From contig JAGVYD010000005.1 in assembly GCA_018303405.1 (NCBI GenBank), positions 1-47,387 of the forward strand: a stretch of DNA of 47,387 nt, in the 5' to 3' direction. The notes under the pieces are model-generated. The model worked only from the letters and a program-made list of their open reading frames with translations, was not told where the DNA came from and did not search any database. A program made the position numbers and the translations under genes. Source of the stretch: Candidatus Woesearchaeota archaeon (GTDB lineage Archaea; Nanobdellota; Nanobdellia; Woesearchaeales; JABMPP01). Below, in pieces: positions 18,101-25,832 of this stretch (position 1 is its first letter; each line of letters starts with the position of its first letter).

Positions 18101-21100
18101 TCTTGAAAAGCTGCCTCACATCAGGGTCCGTATAGAATAGGGTCTTCTCTCCTGTTTTGCCGGCCCAGCCAACATAAGTTGCAATGCTTCCATATTCCTT
18201 GTTGGCATTGACAAATGGGAGTATGAGCTTGATATTGCGCTTGCCAGCCTCGGCAATCACATAATCCAGGGCCTTGAAAGTGTTTTCATCGTAAATGCCT
18301 GCGCTTGATTGGAGTGTCACCGAGCCAGGATCAGCAGGGCCATCAGCGAATGCCCAAGTTCGTATTACACGTATTCCAATTTCATTTGACCTATCCAGCT
18401 GCTGGAGGACTGCATTTTGGTACCCCAGCGCTTTTGCCTGCATGAGGAAATAAGCGTTATTTCCTCCGAAATAGAATGGCTTGCCGTTGAGCATGAAATT
18501 TGTTCCGCTCACTGTTACAAAGCCGCTCAGATTAACAATCGGAGGGGTAATGCATGATCCAGCCTGGCATATTTTTCCAGCTGTGCATGATGTCCACTGT
18601 CCATTCTGGCAGTATTCGTTGGGATTGGCTGGATTGCATGTAAGGCCTGTACAGGCTGTAGGTGTTTTGCAGGCACCGTTTTGGCATATTTGCCCTGATG
18701 CGCAGGCTGACCATTGGCCATTGAGGCAGTATTGACTGCTGTTTGCCGGATTGCAGGATGGCGCATTACAGGTTTGAGGTGGCACGCTTATTACACTAAT
18801 TGATACAGGAGATGATGTTCCGACATTGCCAGCAGCATCATAAGCCTTTGACACTAAAATTTGCGTGCCGGACAATCCAGCTGTGTTCCATGAGTATGAA
18901 TAAGGCGAGGATGCGTCAGCGCCCAAAAGTGTTGTGCCCCTGTAGAATTCCACTTTTGTGACAGCTTTGTTGTCTGACGCGGAGGCAGATATTGTGGCAA
19001 TGCCTGACACGGTCGCGCCTGAAGTTGGAGAGGCAATGGAAACTGAAGGTGCAATTTGATCTTCTACAACCGGGCCTGACTCGCCTGTAAACTTGATATT
19101 GTCAATAAAAAAGATTCTTGTTGCGCCATTGAACTCCTGGACATAAAATGATGTAATGCCGTAATTATTGGGATTTAGCTCGCTGAGCGGGATGGAAATT
19201 GTGTTCCACGTGTTCGCAGCAATTGTTCTTTGAGAACTAGGGAATGCCAGGCCATCATCATTTTCCATCCTGACATTGATTTTTCCTCCTGTGGTGCCGC
19301 CATGTATCATGAATTCAAAGTTTTTGTATTGAGCCGGAAGTATATCCTGGCCAAGACCCCATGGCCCATTCCTAATCCTTAGCGCGCCCCATGGACCAAG
19401 AGAGGATTTGATACTATACGAATCTGAGAATACTGTTTCAGTGCTGGAATATTCAATGGACGCCCCCCATGGAGCGCTATACCAGGGTGAGTTCAGTGCA
19501 TCTGAATAGACAACAAGTTCTTTGGTTTCAGTTGGAATTACAGCACAATTTCCAGATTGGCAGGTTTGCCCTGAGGGGCATGAGGCCCATTGGCCGTTCA
19601 GGCAGTATAGATTGGTGGTTGTTGGATTGCAATCACCTGATTCACAAACTGCAGGAGTCACACATTTCCCCTCAGCGCATATCTGGCTGGAGGAACAGGA
19701 TGCCCATTGGCCGTTCAGGCAATACTGCTGCCTGTTGGCAGGATTGCATGTATTGGCATTGCAAACTGATGGTTTTACACAAAGGCCGCCATCGCAAACA
19801 AATCCGGATGAGCATGCTGTCCATTGGCCATTTGCGCAGTATTCGCTTTTATTTGAAGGGTTGCAGGAAGGTGAGCTGCATTCTGCTGCAGGCGGCATCG
19901 TGCATCTTCCGGCGTCACATATCTGATTTGTCGTGCAAGAAGCCCACTGGCCATTGAGGCAATACTGCTGCCTGTTGATGGGGTTGCATGCCCCTGCTTC
20001 ACAAACAGGATGTACAGCACAAATCCCGCCGAGGCAGGTCTGGCCCTCCGGGCATTTAACCCATTGGTTGTCCAGGCAGTAATGCTCTGCAGAGTCAGGA
20101 TTGCAAGATGGCACCGCACATTGGGTGTAGGGTGCGTATTGGATTGTAACTGCTGCCGTATCCGAAGAGGCGCTGTAAATATCAGTTGCCTGTGATTCAA
20201 TTGTATTGCTGCCTTCAGCAAGACTGACAGTTGTGCTCCATGATGCGGTCTTGCCGGAAAGCTGGATGGTTTTTTTAACAGCATTGTTTACCTTGACATC
20301 GACCTTGCTCAGCCCATTATCGTCAGTAGCTGTGCCAATCACCGCCACTGCAGATGTAGTGAATGTCTCGCCAGTAGTGGGGGAGCTTATCATTATTCTC
20401 GGTGGATTTGCTGTGCCCAAGGTGTCAAGCTCCCCTATTTCGATATTGTCAATCCTGTAGCCGCTGGTTGTTCCGCCAAGGCTAGAAACGTATTCAAATG
20501 AGATGAAATTCCTGCCGTCCCTAAGCATTTGCCTGCTAAGCGGAATGACTGCTGTTTTTGTTTGCATATCGCCGACAATTGAGCCAGGAAGATTCAACGC
20601 ATAGCCATTTATTTTTAAGCGGGCTTCATTCAGGGAATCTATGTCATAGGCTGTTATCAGTATTGCTGGCTGGCTGATGGCTGATGGATCCAAATAAGTT
20701 ATGTAGCTTTTGACTGTCCCGACTGTTGTTCCAAAAAAATTCAAAGGCAGGGTGTTTGTGGTCTTGCGGATTTCAGTATCAATGGATGCCTGCGTTATTC
20801 TGAAACCATATGTCGAGCCGCCCAAATCCGATGAATATTCAATTGTCAGGTCATTGAGGCCGTCCTTGAGGTGGGTTGCGCTGATTGGGATTTCAGCAGT
20901 CATGGTCTTTTCATTTGAGTATATTGCTGACGGCAGAGACATCTCATAGCCATTGACATATACCCTGGCTTCAGCAGCGGAATCAAGGTCATATGCAGAT
21001 AATGTCAAGGTCGGCTCAAGGGTCTCGTCTGCATTGTATTCAAAGCTTGTGGACATCTGGGTGCCGACCGGCTTTCCATAGAAGTCAAAAGGAATTCTGT

Positions 21101-22646
21101 CAAAAGCTTTGGCGCCCAGGACAATTTTGTAAATCCTGAAGCCAGTTGTTGTTCCATCGAGATTGCTTGCAAATTCAAACGTGACTTCATTGACCCCGTG
21201 CTTGAGAACCGACTTGGGGATTGGGACTGTTCCCTTTATTGTATTTTGGTCAGAGAATATGTTCGCTGGCAGTGGTATAAGGTTGCCATTGACATACATC
21301 TTGGCTTCAGCTTTTGCGTCGAGGTCAAATGCAGCAAGGGTGATATATGGCTCAACTGCTGTGTCCAGGTTGAATTTCAATGGGACAGTTTTCTTGGTTC
21401 CGACCGGCTGGCCAAAGAAATCCAAGGGCAAGATAGAATAGGCAGCAATGCTTCCACCAGCTGTTGATTCGCCAAGGCATTTGCCATCCCCACACCCTTT
21501 GGCGCAATTGAACAGTTGCATGTTATATGCCCCATTCTGCAGACAGGTGTATTCCTGCAAAGCATTGGCATTTGACTTGGAGCAGGAATCAGAAATTTTG
21601 AAAGGCTTGCCGCCAAGCGCGCCGGAAACAGTTCCCCTTTCATAGTAGGATAATCCGCCGTCACTGTCATCGCAATATGTCATCGACTTGTTCAAATCGG
21701 CAAGCGAGGCAACGACATTGAAGCGGGAGCTGGTGCCGGTCAGCTGGTTTCCAGAAGGTTCGCGCGCAATTATGATAATTTTTCCAGAGCCAAGATATAA
21801 TGCCTTCAGGTCTTCAGGGATGTACCAGTCATAATAATTGCTGTCAGCTATATTGCTTGCAATAGTGTATGGCGCGAGTTGTGCAAGGCTGCATGGCGGA
21901 TCCATGTCAAGGCAGGCTGGGTACACGGGCTCAAGCACAACGGATATCAGAGTTCCCTCTGCAAGCGCATTGGAAATCCATTGAATCCTGTACCCACGGC
22001 CTAATTGCCATATGCCATTTTCCTTAGGCGAGAAAACTTGGATGTACTTTGCGCTGCTGTCTGTTCCTGTATCCATGCCAGTGTTGGTTCCGGATGTGCC
22101 TTTTATCAAAGTAGCTTCAACAGTGGTAACATCGTTATAGATGACTTCTACGGTCCGCATATAGTCCTGGTAGCCATCCATCGACAGTTTGAGCTGGTAA
22201 GGGCCAGTTGGCATGCTGGTCAATTTCAATGGAGTCCTGCCCTGGTATTTTCCATCAAGATAAATGTCTGCGGCATTGGGCACAGAAGTTATGAACAGGC
22301 TGCCTTTCCTGGAAGTCAGCTCAGCCTTGATAGTTGTCTGCTGGCCAGCGTTTAGGTAAAGCGTTTTCTTGTAGTCAAAATGATTGGTCTTTTCAATCCG
22401 AAGTGAATGCTTGCCTTCGGCCAAGCCGGATATTTCAAGAGGGGTTTTGTCGGCCAATAATGTTTCATCCAGGTATACATTTGCGCCGTCGGGAACTGAT
22501 TGGACAATAAGCGATGCCCCATTTTCAACTGCAACCAAATTTCCTGTGATCCTGTCAAAAGTCACTTTATTTTCCGGAGGGGAGCAAGCGGACAGGAGAA
22601 TTAGCAAAAAGGAAACAGCGACGAGGCTAAGATATGCTTTTTTCAT
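15123..22646 (-). CDS. Giant surface lipoprotein with GH5 and GH18 glycoside hydrolase domains
   Basis: About 2,507 residues. A signal peptide ends in a lipobox, LLSAC, with the lipidated Cys at 21. Then come two PEGA domains (43-112, 115-180), a beta domain (200-313), a Cys module starting CDDSDGG (324-390), three related beta-sandwich repeats (405-740), an Ig-like domain (748-838), five Cys repeats of the type CNP...YCxNGQWxxC (845-1034), a carbohydrate-binding-like module (1042-1190), another Ig domain and two more Cys repeats. A GH5-like (beta-mannanase-type) catalytic domain follows (1376-1732; acid/base Glu1547 in WEIVNE, nucleophile Glu1664 in LGEYG). Two Ig domains (1905-2090) lead to a GH18 domain (2100-2507; DGIDLDPE at 2220-2227 with catalytic Glu2227). 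All catalytic residues are present. It probably degrades extracellular or host-surface polysaccharide. Upstream ATGs at 22670 and 22712 are possible starts. Confidence 0.93.
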   Translation of the reverse strand: MKKAYLSLVAVSFLLILLSACSPPENKVTFDRITGNLVAVENGASLIVQSVPDGANVYLDETLLADKTPLEISGLAEGKHSLRIEKTNHFDYKKTLYLNAGQQTTIKAELTSRKGSLFITSVPNAADIYLDGKYQGRTPLKLTSMPTGPYQLKLSMDGYQDYMRTVEVIYNDVTTVEATLIKGTSGTNTGMDTGTDSSAKYIQVFSPKENGIWQLGRGYRIQWISNALAEGTLISVVLEPVYPACLDMDPPCSLAQLAPYTIASNIADSNYYDWYIPEDLKALYLGSGKIIIIAREPSGNQLTGTSSRFNVVASLADLNKSMTYCDDSDGGLSYYERGTVSGALGGKPFKISDSCSKSNANALQEYTCLQNGAYNMQLFNCAKGCGDGKCLGESTAGGSIAAYSILPLDFFGQPVGTKKTVPLKFNLDTAVEPYITLAAFDLDAKAEAKMYVNGNLIPLPANIFSDQNTIKGTVPIPKSVLKHGVNEVTFEFASNLDGTTTGFRIYKIVLGAKAFDRIPFDFYGKPVGTQMSTSFEYNADETLEPTLTLSAYDLDSAAEARVYVNGYEMSLPSAIYSNEKTMTAEIPISATHLKDGLNDLTIEYSSDLGGSTYGFRITQASIDTEIRKTTNTLPLNFFGTTVGTVKSYITYLDPSAISQPAILITAYDIDSLNEARLKINGYALNLPGSIVGDMQTKTAVIPLSRQMLRDGRNFISFEYVSSLGGTTSGYRIDNIEIGELDTLGTANPPRIMISSPTTGETFTTSAVAVIGTATDDNGLSKVDVKVNNAVKKTIQLSGKTASWSTTVSLAEGSNTIESQATDIYSASSDTAAVTIQYAPYTQCAVPSCNPDSAEHYCLDNQWVKCPEGQTCLGGICAVHPVCEAGACNPINRQQYCLNGQWASCTTNQICDAGRCTMPPAAECSSPSCNPSNKSEYCANGQWTACSSGFVCDGGLCVKPSVCNANTCNPANRQQYCLNGQWASCSSSQICAEGKCVTPAVCESGDCNPTTTNLYCLNGQWASCPSGQTCQSGNCAVIPTETKELVVYSDALNSPWYSAPWGASIEYSSTETVFSDSYSIKSSLGPWGALRIRNGPWGLGQDILPAQYKNFEFMIHGGTTGGKINVRMENDDGLAFPSSQRTIAANTWNTISIPLSELNPNNYGITSFYVQEFNGATRIFFIDNIKFTGESGPVVEDQIAPSVSIASPTSGATVSGIATISASASDNKAVTKVEFYRGTTLLGADASSPYSYSWNTAGLSGTQILVSKAYDAAGNVGTSSPVSISVISVPPQTCNAPSCNPANSSQYCLNGQWSACASGQICQNGACKTPTACTGLTCNPANPNEYCQNGQWTSCTAGKICQAGSCITPPIVNLSGFVTVSGTNFMLNGKPFYFGGNNAYFLMQAKALGYQNAVLQQLDRSNEIGIRVIRTWAFADGPADPGSVTLQSSAGIYDENTFKALDYVIAEAGKRNIKLILPFVNANKEYGSIATYVGWAGKTGEKTLFYTDPDVRQLFKNHISVMLNRVNTYNGIKYKDDPAIMAWEIVNEARFVYADRTVLRDFYRDIAKYIKSIDSKHLVTTGEEGFDGSPYNSKYSTYSSLANWVMGGDEGSSFYLNTAIPEIDFGQLHMYPDDGWRMTHDDSINWIRDHAEVSAELNKPVILGEYGYKTDHTEYISWLDVVEQEDAYGGAFLWQYGATEVPGWWLSNNGMQIREGASDEYIIIDHNAIMNAKSGGVVPPCTNQCSTAGAKQCSGSGVQTCGNYDPDSCLEWSSTALCSANQMCSNGICNDIPPTDYNILYSLSADRASAKALNGATLSAGTNAYIFVLPETGITRISFYIDNTYVKDEGAAPWDFQGGDAALAIPWAVTGPSPRQIKAVITTSTGSIIEEASSFSVSNLPPADTTPPTVSITTPTMGSVVSGTVAISATASDNVGIAKVQFYRDTTLIAEDTASPYSIQWSTSGLSDGTYFLSAVAVDTSGNTASSSAVRVTKSTSVTDTTPPSVSLAYPANGQTVSGTVNLAATASDNVGVTRVEFYLGSTLLGTDTSSPYNFAWNTAGLSGSKTLSAKAFDAAGNSASSSAILVTVSSVPPPPNITNSSLWVTAYLPSWELNIPGTASNEGALTVDEIDWDAFTHLIFFATSINIDGTCCNVDTNPYGNWVDLRLRTIVQAAHAHGKPVLFSVGGAGKGGWDEVMPDPALRTKAINNLVAFMNKYQFDGIDLDPEGGTVSVWGPPLPLFAQELRNRLNQQYAYYDNTKRPIITAAMGFAGTYWGQSHQYIDQLNIMSYDLMGTWWGKMWHNNAAENVKNPDGSCSSVDYRVGKADCMNTVEKKINEYLGYGIPRNKLGGGIDFNGHYWQGGVNSAGTNGLLNPRETWSTVPTWLSVGKAGQTDCTIRNAVESRYFAIRKCYLDKYPQYIKYDQYNQAPYFSMDNSGTANDIFITFQDANTIKNGVRVIKKNNLGGMILWEIGGGYLGKNNFPAASYPNLQRDELLQAVKEAVAEN

Positions 22647-22682
22647 CTTTTGAACCAGCCCTTTTTTCATGCCAGACCGTGC

Positions 22683-22815
22683 ATGCCAAGCAATATTGGC
22701 ATGGCGCCACACTAATAATTTTCAACCCTGTATTGAACCCTAGCTCATATTAACTGTAAAGTCATTTACATTTGATATAATTGCATATATCAGTTTACTA
22801 ATCTGTATATAAATA
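22683..22815 (-). promoter_or_regulatory. Promoter region of the giant lipoprotein with two inverted repeats
   Basis: The leftward promoter lies in an AT-rich block with TATA-like boxes near 22775-22783 and 22801-22815. At 22755-22770 is TGTAAAGTCATTTACA, a 6-bp inverted repeat around 4 bases. Its half-sites are those of the TTTACA/TGTAAA operators elsewhere but in the reverse arrangement. A second palindrome, ATGCCAA-N6-TTGGCAT, lies at 22683-22702 just before the coding region and may be an operator or an RNA hairpin in the leader. Neither is assigned to a known regulator. Confidence 0.35.
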
Positions 22816-22955
22816 TTTTGGTGGTTATGGCTGTAAACAGAACCGGTGGTTATGCGAATAAAAACAACCCAGAAGAGATTGAAAATAACAAAAAAAGAAA
22901 ACAGGCAGGCAAATTGGGCCTGCAAATATTATTCTGCTTAATAGCCGTTTCCTGG

Positions 22956-23804
22956 CTAGCCTTTGACCATGTCTGCATTAATTTCAAGGACCTGGCCGGG
23001 CTCAAGCGTGAATTCCTGGACAAAATCCGCGTACAGCGGCTTGCTTACAGTGAGTGAATAATTGCCGGGCTTCATCCTGATGATGTTCACAGGAGTAAGG
23101 TCTTCACGGACCAGCTCATTTGTAGCTGGGTCATAAAGCTTGGCCGAGGCAACTATTGCAGTCCCGTTTTCAGTTGCTGTAATGGTCACATTGGTGGGGG
23201 GAATGACTTTTAGGTCTCCGTGAAAGCTGGAAACTTTTCCTGCGCTTACAACAACAATTCCCGTATAATCATAGTAACCCGACTTGGTCAGGCGGATATT
23301 GTGCTGGCCAGGTGAAATCCCCGGGATTCTGATATTGGTTGTGCCCTTGATGCCGCCGTCAATATATACCTGCGCCTGTGCCGGATTTGAGGTTACGCTG
23401 AGGTTTCCATATGTTATTCCGCCCTCGGCCACAGCCATAGTAAGGTTCACCGAAAGGCTTGTAACCTGGTCTTTCAGGATTGAAACTGATGCGTAATGCT
23501 CAACATAGCCTTCCTTGATTATTTTGAGATTGTAATCGCCCGCTTCAAGGGAAATTTTTGTTGGTGTGGTGCCAATGACTTCATCGTCGACAAGAATGTC
23601 AGCGCCATCGGGAATGCTGGTGATATCCAGATCCCCCCTGTATTCAGGCTGCTGAACGACAATTGTCTCCTCGCCTCCGGTTTTGGTGTCATCTGCCGGC
23701 GGAGTCTCTGTCTGTGTCTTCTGAACTGCGCAGCTTGCCATTAAAACAACAAGAGCAAAAGCCACGAGATGCAATATCCTTATGTTTCTGAAAATATTTT
23801 TCAT
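22956..23804 (-). CDS. PEGA-domain lipoprotein
   Basis: A signal peptide with lipobox VVLMASC (lipidated Cys25) is followed by a Thr/Glu/Gln-rich linker. Two clear PEGA domains come next (about 56-122 and 132-200), each with the GTTP or GTTN turn and an EGY or SGY strand. A third, more divergent one follows (205-282). Mature protein would be held outside the cell by Lgt/LspA-made lipid. It has no catalytic motif and may be a structural or binding partner of the giant lipoprotein just downstream, which shares its PEGA type and strand. The ATG at 23804 gives the standard signal peptide; the frame opens at 23819. Confidence 0.88.
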   Translation of the reverse strand: MKNIFRNIRILHLVAFALVVLMASCAVQKTQTETPPADDTKTGGEETIVVQQPEYRGDLDITSIPDGADILVDDEVIGTTPTKISLEAGDYNLKIIKEGYVEHYASVSILKDQVTSLSVNLTMAVAEGGITYGNLSVTSNPAQAQVYIDGGIKGTTNIRIPGISPGQHNIRLTKSGYYDYTGIVVVSAGKVSSFHGDLKVIPPTNVTITATENGTAIVASAKLYDPATNELVREDLTPVNIIRMKPGNYSLTVSKPLYADFVQEFTLEPGQVLEINADMVKG

Positions 23805-23840
23805 CAAACATCCCCCCAATTCGGTATTAAATAAATCTGC

Positions 23841-23871
23841 TGTGTAATATTATATCTGTGTAATATTATAT
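23841..23871 (-). promoter_or_regulatory. Tandem 15-bp repeat containing duplicated TATA box
   Basis: TGTGTAATATTATAT occurs twice in direct order (23841-23855 and 23857-23871), separated by one base, just upstream of the leftward PEGA lipoprotein. Each copy contains an ATATAATATT sequence on the minus strand that could act as a TATA box, so the repeat may give two promoters or a tandem regulator site. Immediately beyond it, at about 23931-23944, TTGCC-TTCG-GGCAA forms a short stable hairpin that may end the dph2 transcript. Confidence 0.4.
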
Positions 23872-23948
23872 TAATATGACAGAGGGTATTAAAGATTTTG
23901 CTTTTGTATCGGGCCTTGTCCGGCCTGATTGCCTTCGGGCAAGAATAA

Positions 23949-24692
23949 TCATTTCTTTGCCCTGCTTTTTGCAAGCATTGCATTGGGCTTGTCTGCCCTG
24001 TAGGCAATGCTCGTCTTGAGGATGCCTTCCGCGACATCATCAAGGTTCACAACTGGCTTCTGGAATTTGTAGACGTCATCGATGCCTATCCTTGGACAGG
24101 CTGTGTTGACCCAGCATTGGACAAACGGAAAATTCTCAAGCTGCGAGAAATCCACGTTGTTGTTGATTATAAAGTAGAAATTCTTTTTTGGGTAAAGTTC
24201 TTTCAATTTCATTGCATATTTCAGGAAATTCTGGCCTGGCTTGGTGGAAACAAGGACTCCGATGTTGTCTGCTGCGTGAAACTTCAGGATGCCTCCTTTT
24301 TTCCGCTTCAGCTTATCCGCGACGATTTTGGTGTCCAGCATTTCCCATTTCTTATTGTCGCCGAAAGGGTCAAAAATGAAAACGGGCTTGTTGTTTTCAA
24401 CAACAAGCGTCTGGGGGTGGAATACGCCGTCCCCGACATACAGGAATGCATCAAATTTTTCATTGAACTTTTTTATTCCGCAGCCCAGGAGCTGGCCGGG
24501 ATATTTTGAATGGGGGGCAGTGGGGAGCACCACTTTTTTTCCTTCTGCCTCAATCTGCCCCTTCATCTTTTGCTGTGAATTTGTGAATTGGACCGAAGTG
24601 AAAAGCGCCACTGCGCCTGGCAATGCCTCGACAAGGTCAGTTGGCAAAGTGATAATTTTCCTGTACAGTGCTTCGATAAAAATCGCTTTCAT
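23949..24692 (-). CDS. Dph2-family protein lacking the N-terminal domain
   Basis: The sequence matches the second and third domains of archaeal Dph2, the radical-type enzyme that starts diphthamide synthesis on EF-2: ALFTSVQFTNSQQ... GQLLGCG near the middle and CWVNTACPRIGIDDV at the C-terminus. The usual family length is about 320-340 residues with three cluster-binding cysteines, one per domain. This protein has only about 247 residues and lacks the first domain and its cysteine. Cys in LGCG and in ACPRIG remain. It is either a shortened lineage form or needs a partner. The start codon is a clean ATG with no upstream extension. Confidence 0.8.
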   Translation of the reverse strand: MKAIFIEALYRKIITLPTDLVEALPGAVALFTSVQFTNSQQKMKGQIEAEGKKVVLPTAPHSKYPGQLLGCGIKKFNEKFDAFLYVGDGVFHPQTLVVENNKPVFIFDPFGDNKKWEMLDTKIVADKLKRKKGGILKFHAADNIGVLVSTKPGQNFLKYAMKLKELYPKKNFYFIINNNVDFSQLENFPFVQCWVNTACPRIGIDDVYKFQKPVVNLDDVAEGILKTSIAYRADKPNAMLAKSRAKK

Positions 24693-24756
24693 GGAAATCA
24701 GATTGCAAAGGTGGTTAAAAATCTTTGTTAAAATTAACCATTGTAATGCAAAACAT

Positions 24757-24788
24757 TATATAGGACTTACTTTTACACATTTTGTAAA
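24757..24788 (+). promoter_or_regulatory. TTTACA-N5-TGTAAA operator, site A (dsbA/desulfurase)
   Basis: A TATA box (ATTATATAGG, about 24755-24764) is followed by TTTACACATTTTGTAAA at 24772-24788, which would cover the start of transcription. This is one of five sites with the same half-sites, spacing and position relative to TATA. A second TATA-like stretch, ATTATATATAAG (about 24852-24863), lies closer to the dsbA start, so a second promoter is possible. Confidence 0.65.
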
Positions 24789-24801
24789 GGTTTCGGGTAA
24801 T

Positions 24802-24852
24802 ATGGATAATATTAGTGCATACGGAAATAAGCCAGTGGCTGGCATTGGTTAA
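24802..24852 (+). CDS. Possible 16-residue leader peptide
   Basis: A short frame, MDNISAYGNKPVAGIG, starts about 18 bases after the predicted transcription start of the site A promoter and ends before dsbA. Its 3' part contains GCCAGTGGCTGGC, a small hairpin, and the stop lies within a second TATA-like region. It might be a leader peptide or chance. No Shine-Dalgarno sequence is evident. Confidence 0.2.
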   Translation: MDNISAYGNKPVAGIG

Positions 24853-24911
24853 TATTATATATAAGCCAGCAAATACAGAGAGGCAAGGCAGTTTAGTGGA
24901 GGCATCCGGGA

Positions 24912-25832
24912 ATGATATGCATTATCGCTTTGGTTGTTTTTGGGATTCTTGCTATTTTCAGTGCCAGGCACAGGCCAATGGCTAAAGAGGCCCTGGACTG
25001 CGTCCTGAGAAGGATAAGCTTCAGAAAATGCGAAAGCAGGCTGGATGTGAGGCTGAAAGGCGAGCTGACTGGCAAAATCATGAGAACCCATCCCGGCCTT
25101 GCAAAATTTGTCTTCAACTATTTTGAATGGCTTTCGTGGGCTTTTATCATCCTGACTGTCCTGAGCCTGGTCTATACAGGCATTGGAGGGTATAATTTTT
25201 ACAAATATGGCAATTGCAATGGCAAGGTGAACGGGGAGGATTTTTGCATCTTTGACCCGGCAGGGAAAGGCAAATTTTCAGGATTGGTCAGCAATTATAC
25301 CGGGCCCGTTGTTTTGCCCAGCCTGGGAAAGAACCCGACATTGGGGCCAGCTGATGCCAAAGTCGAAATGATTGAATTCGGCTGCTACATGTGCCCTTTT
25401 ACCAAGAAAGCAGAGCCGACTGTGAAAATGGTTTTGCAGGCCTATGAAGGCAGAATTTTATTTACATTCAGGGATTTCCCGATAACCGAAAAGCATGAAT
25501 TTGCAGAGCTGCATTCGCTTGCAGCAAGGTGCTCAAATGACCAGGACAAATACTGGGAGTTCAGGGATTTCCTCTTCGAAAAGCAGGGGAACATGAGCCA
25601 TGATGCAGATGGCATGAAGTCATTGGCGCTGGAATTTGGCCTTGACATGGAGCAATTCAATGAATGCATGGACAGCAAAAAGCATATAGCCACAATTGAG
25701 GAGGATGTCATGGCAGGGATAAAAGCAGGGGTCTATGGCACGCCAACATTTTTTATAAATAACAGGACCCTGGTAGGCCCGCAGGACTTTGAAAAATTCG
25801 AGAAGATTATTGAACAGGAGCTCGCGAAATGA
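24912..25832 (+). CDS. Membrane-anchored DsbA-like thiol oxidoreductase
   Basis: Two hydrophobic segments (about residues 1-16 and 74-92) precede an extracytoplasmic DsbA/thioredoxin-fold domain (about 140-306). The active site is CYMC (Cys158, Cys161) in IEFGCYMCPFTKKAEP. The cis-proline loop is YGTPTFFIN, and the helical insert between them is typical of DsbA. It would make or shuffle disulfides in secreted proteins, of which the Cys-rich giant is an obvious client. GTGGAGG is located about 10-15 bases before the ATG. It overlaps the cysteine desulfurase by 4 bases and is preceded by operator site A. Confidence 0.9.
   Translation: MICIIALVVFGILAIFSARHRPMAKEALDCVLRRISFRKCESRLDVRLKGELTGKIMRTHPGLAKFVFNYFEWLSWAFIILTVLSLVYTGIGGYNFYKYGNCNGKVNGEDFCIFDPAGKGKFSGLVSNYTGPVVLPSLGKNPTLGPADAKVEMIEFGCYMCPFTKKAEPTVKMVLQAYEGRILFTFRDFPITEKHEFAELHSLAARCSNDQDKYWEFRDFLFEKQGNMSHDADGMKSLALEFGLDMEQFNECMDSKKHIATIEEDVMAGIKAGVYGTPTFFINNRTLVGPQDFEKFEKIIEQELAK

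Noticed and set aside
22818-23057. Rightward 79-codon frame between the giant and PEGA lipoproteins
   Set aside because: It overlaps about 100 bases of the well-supported lipoprotein gene on the other strand and has no recognisable features.
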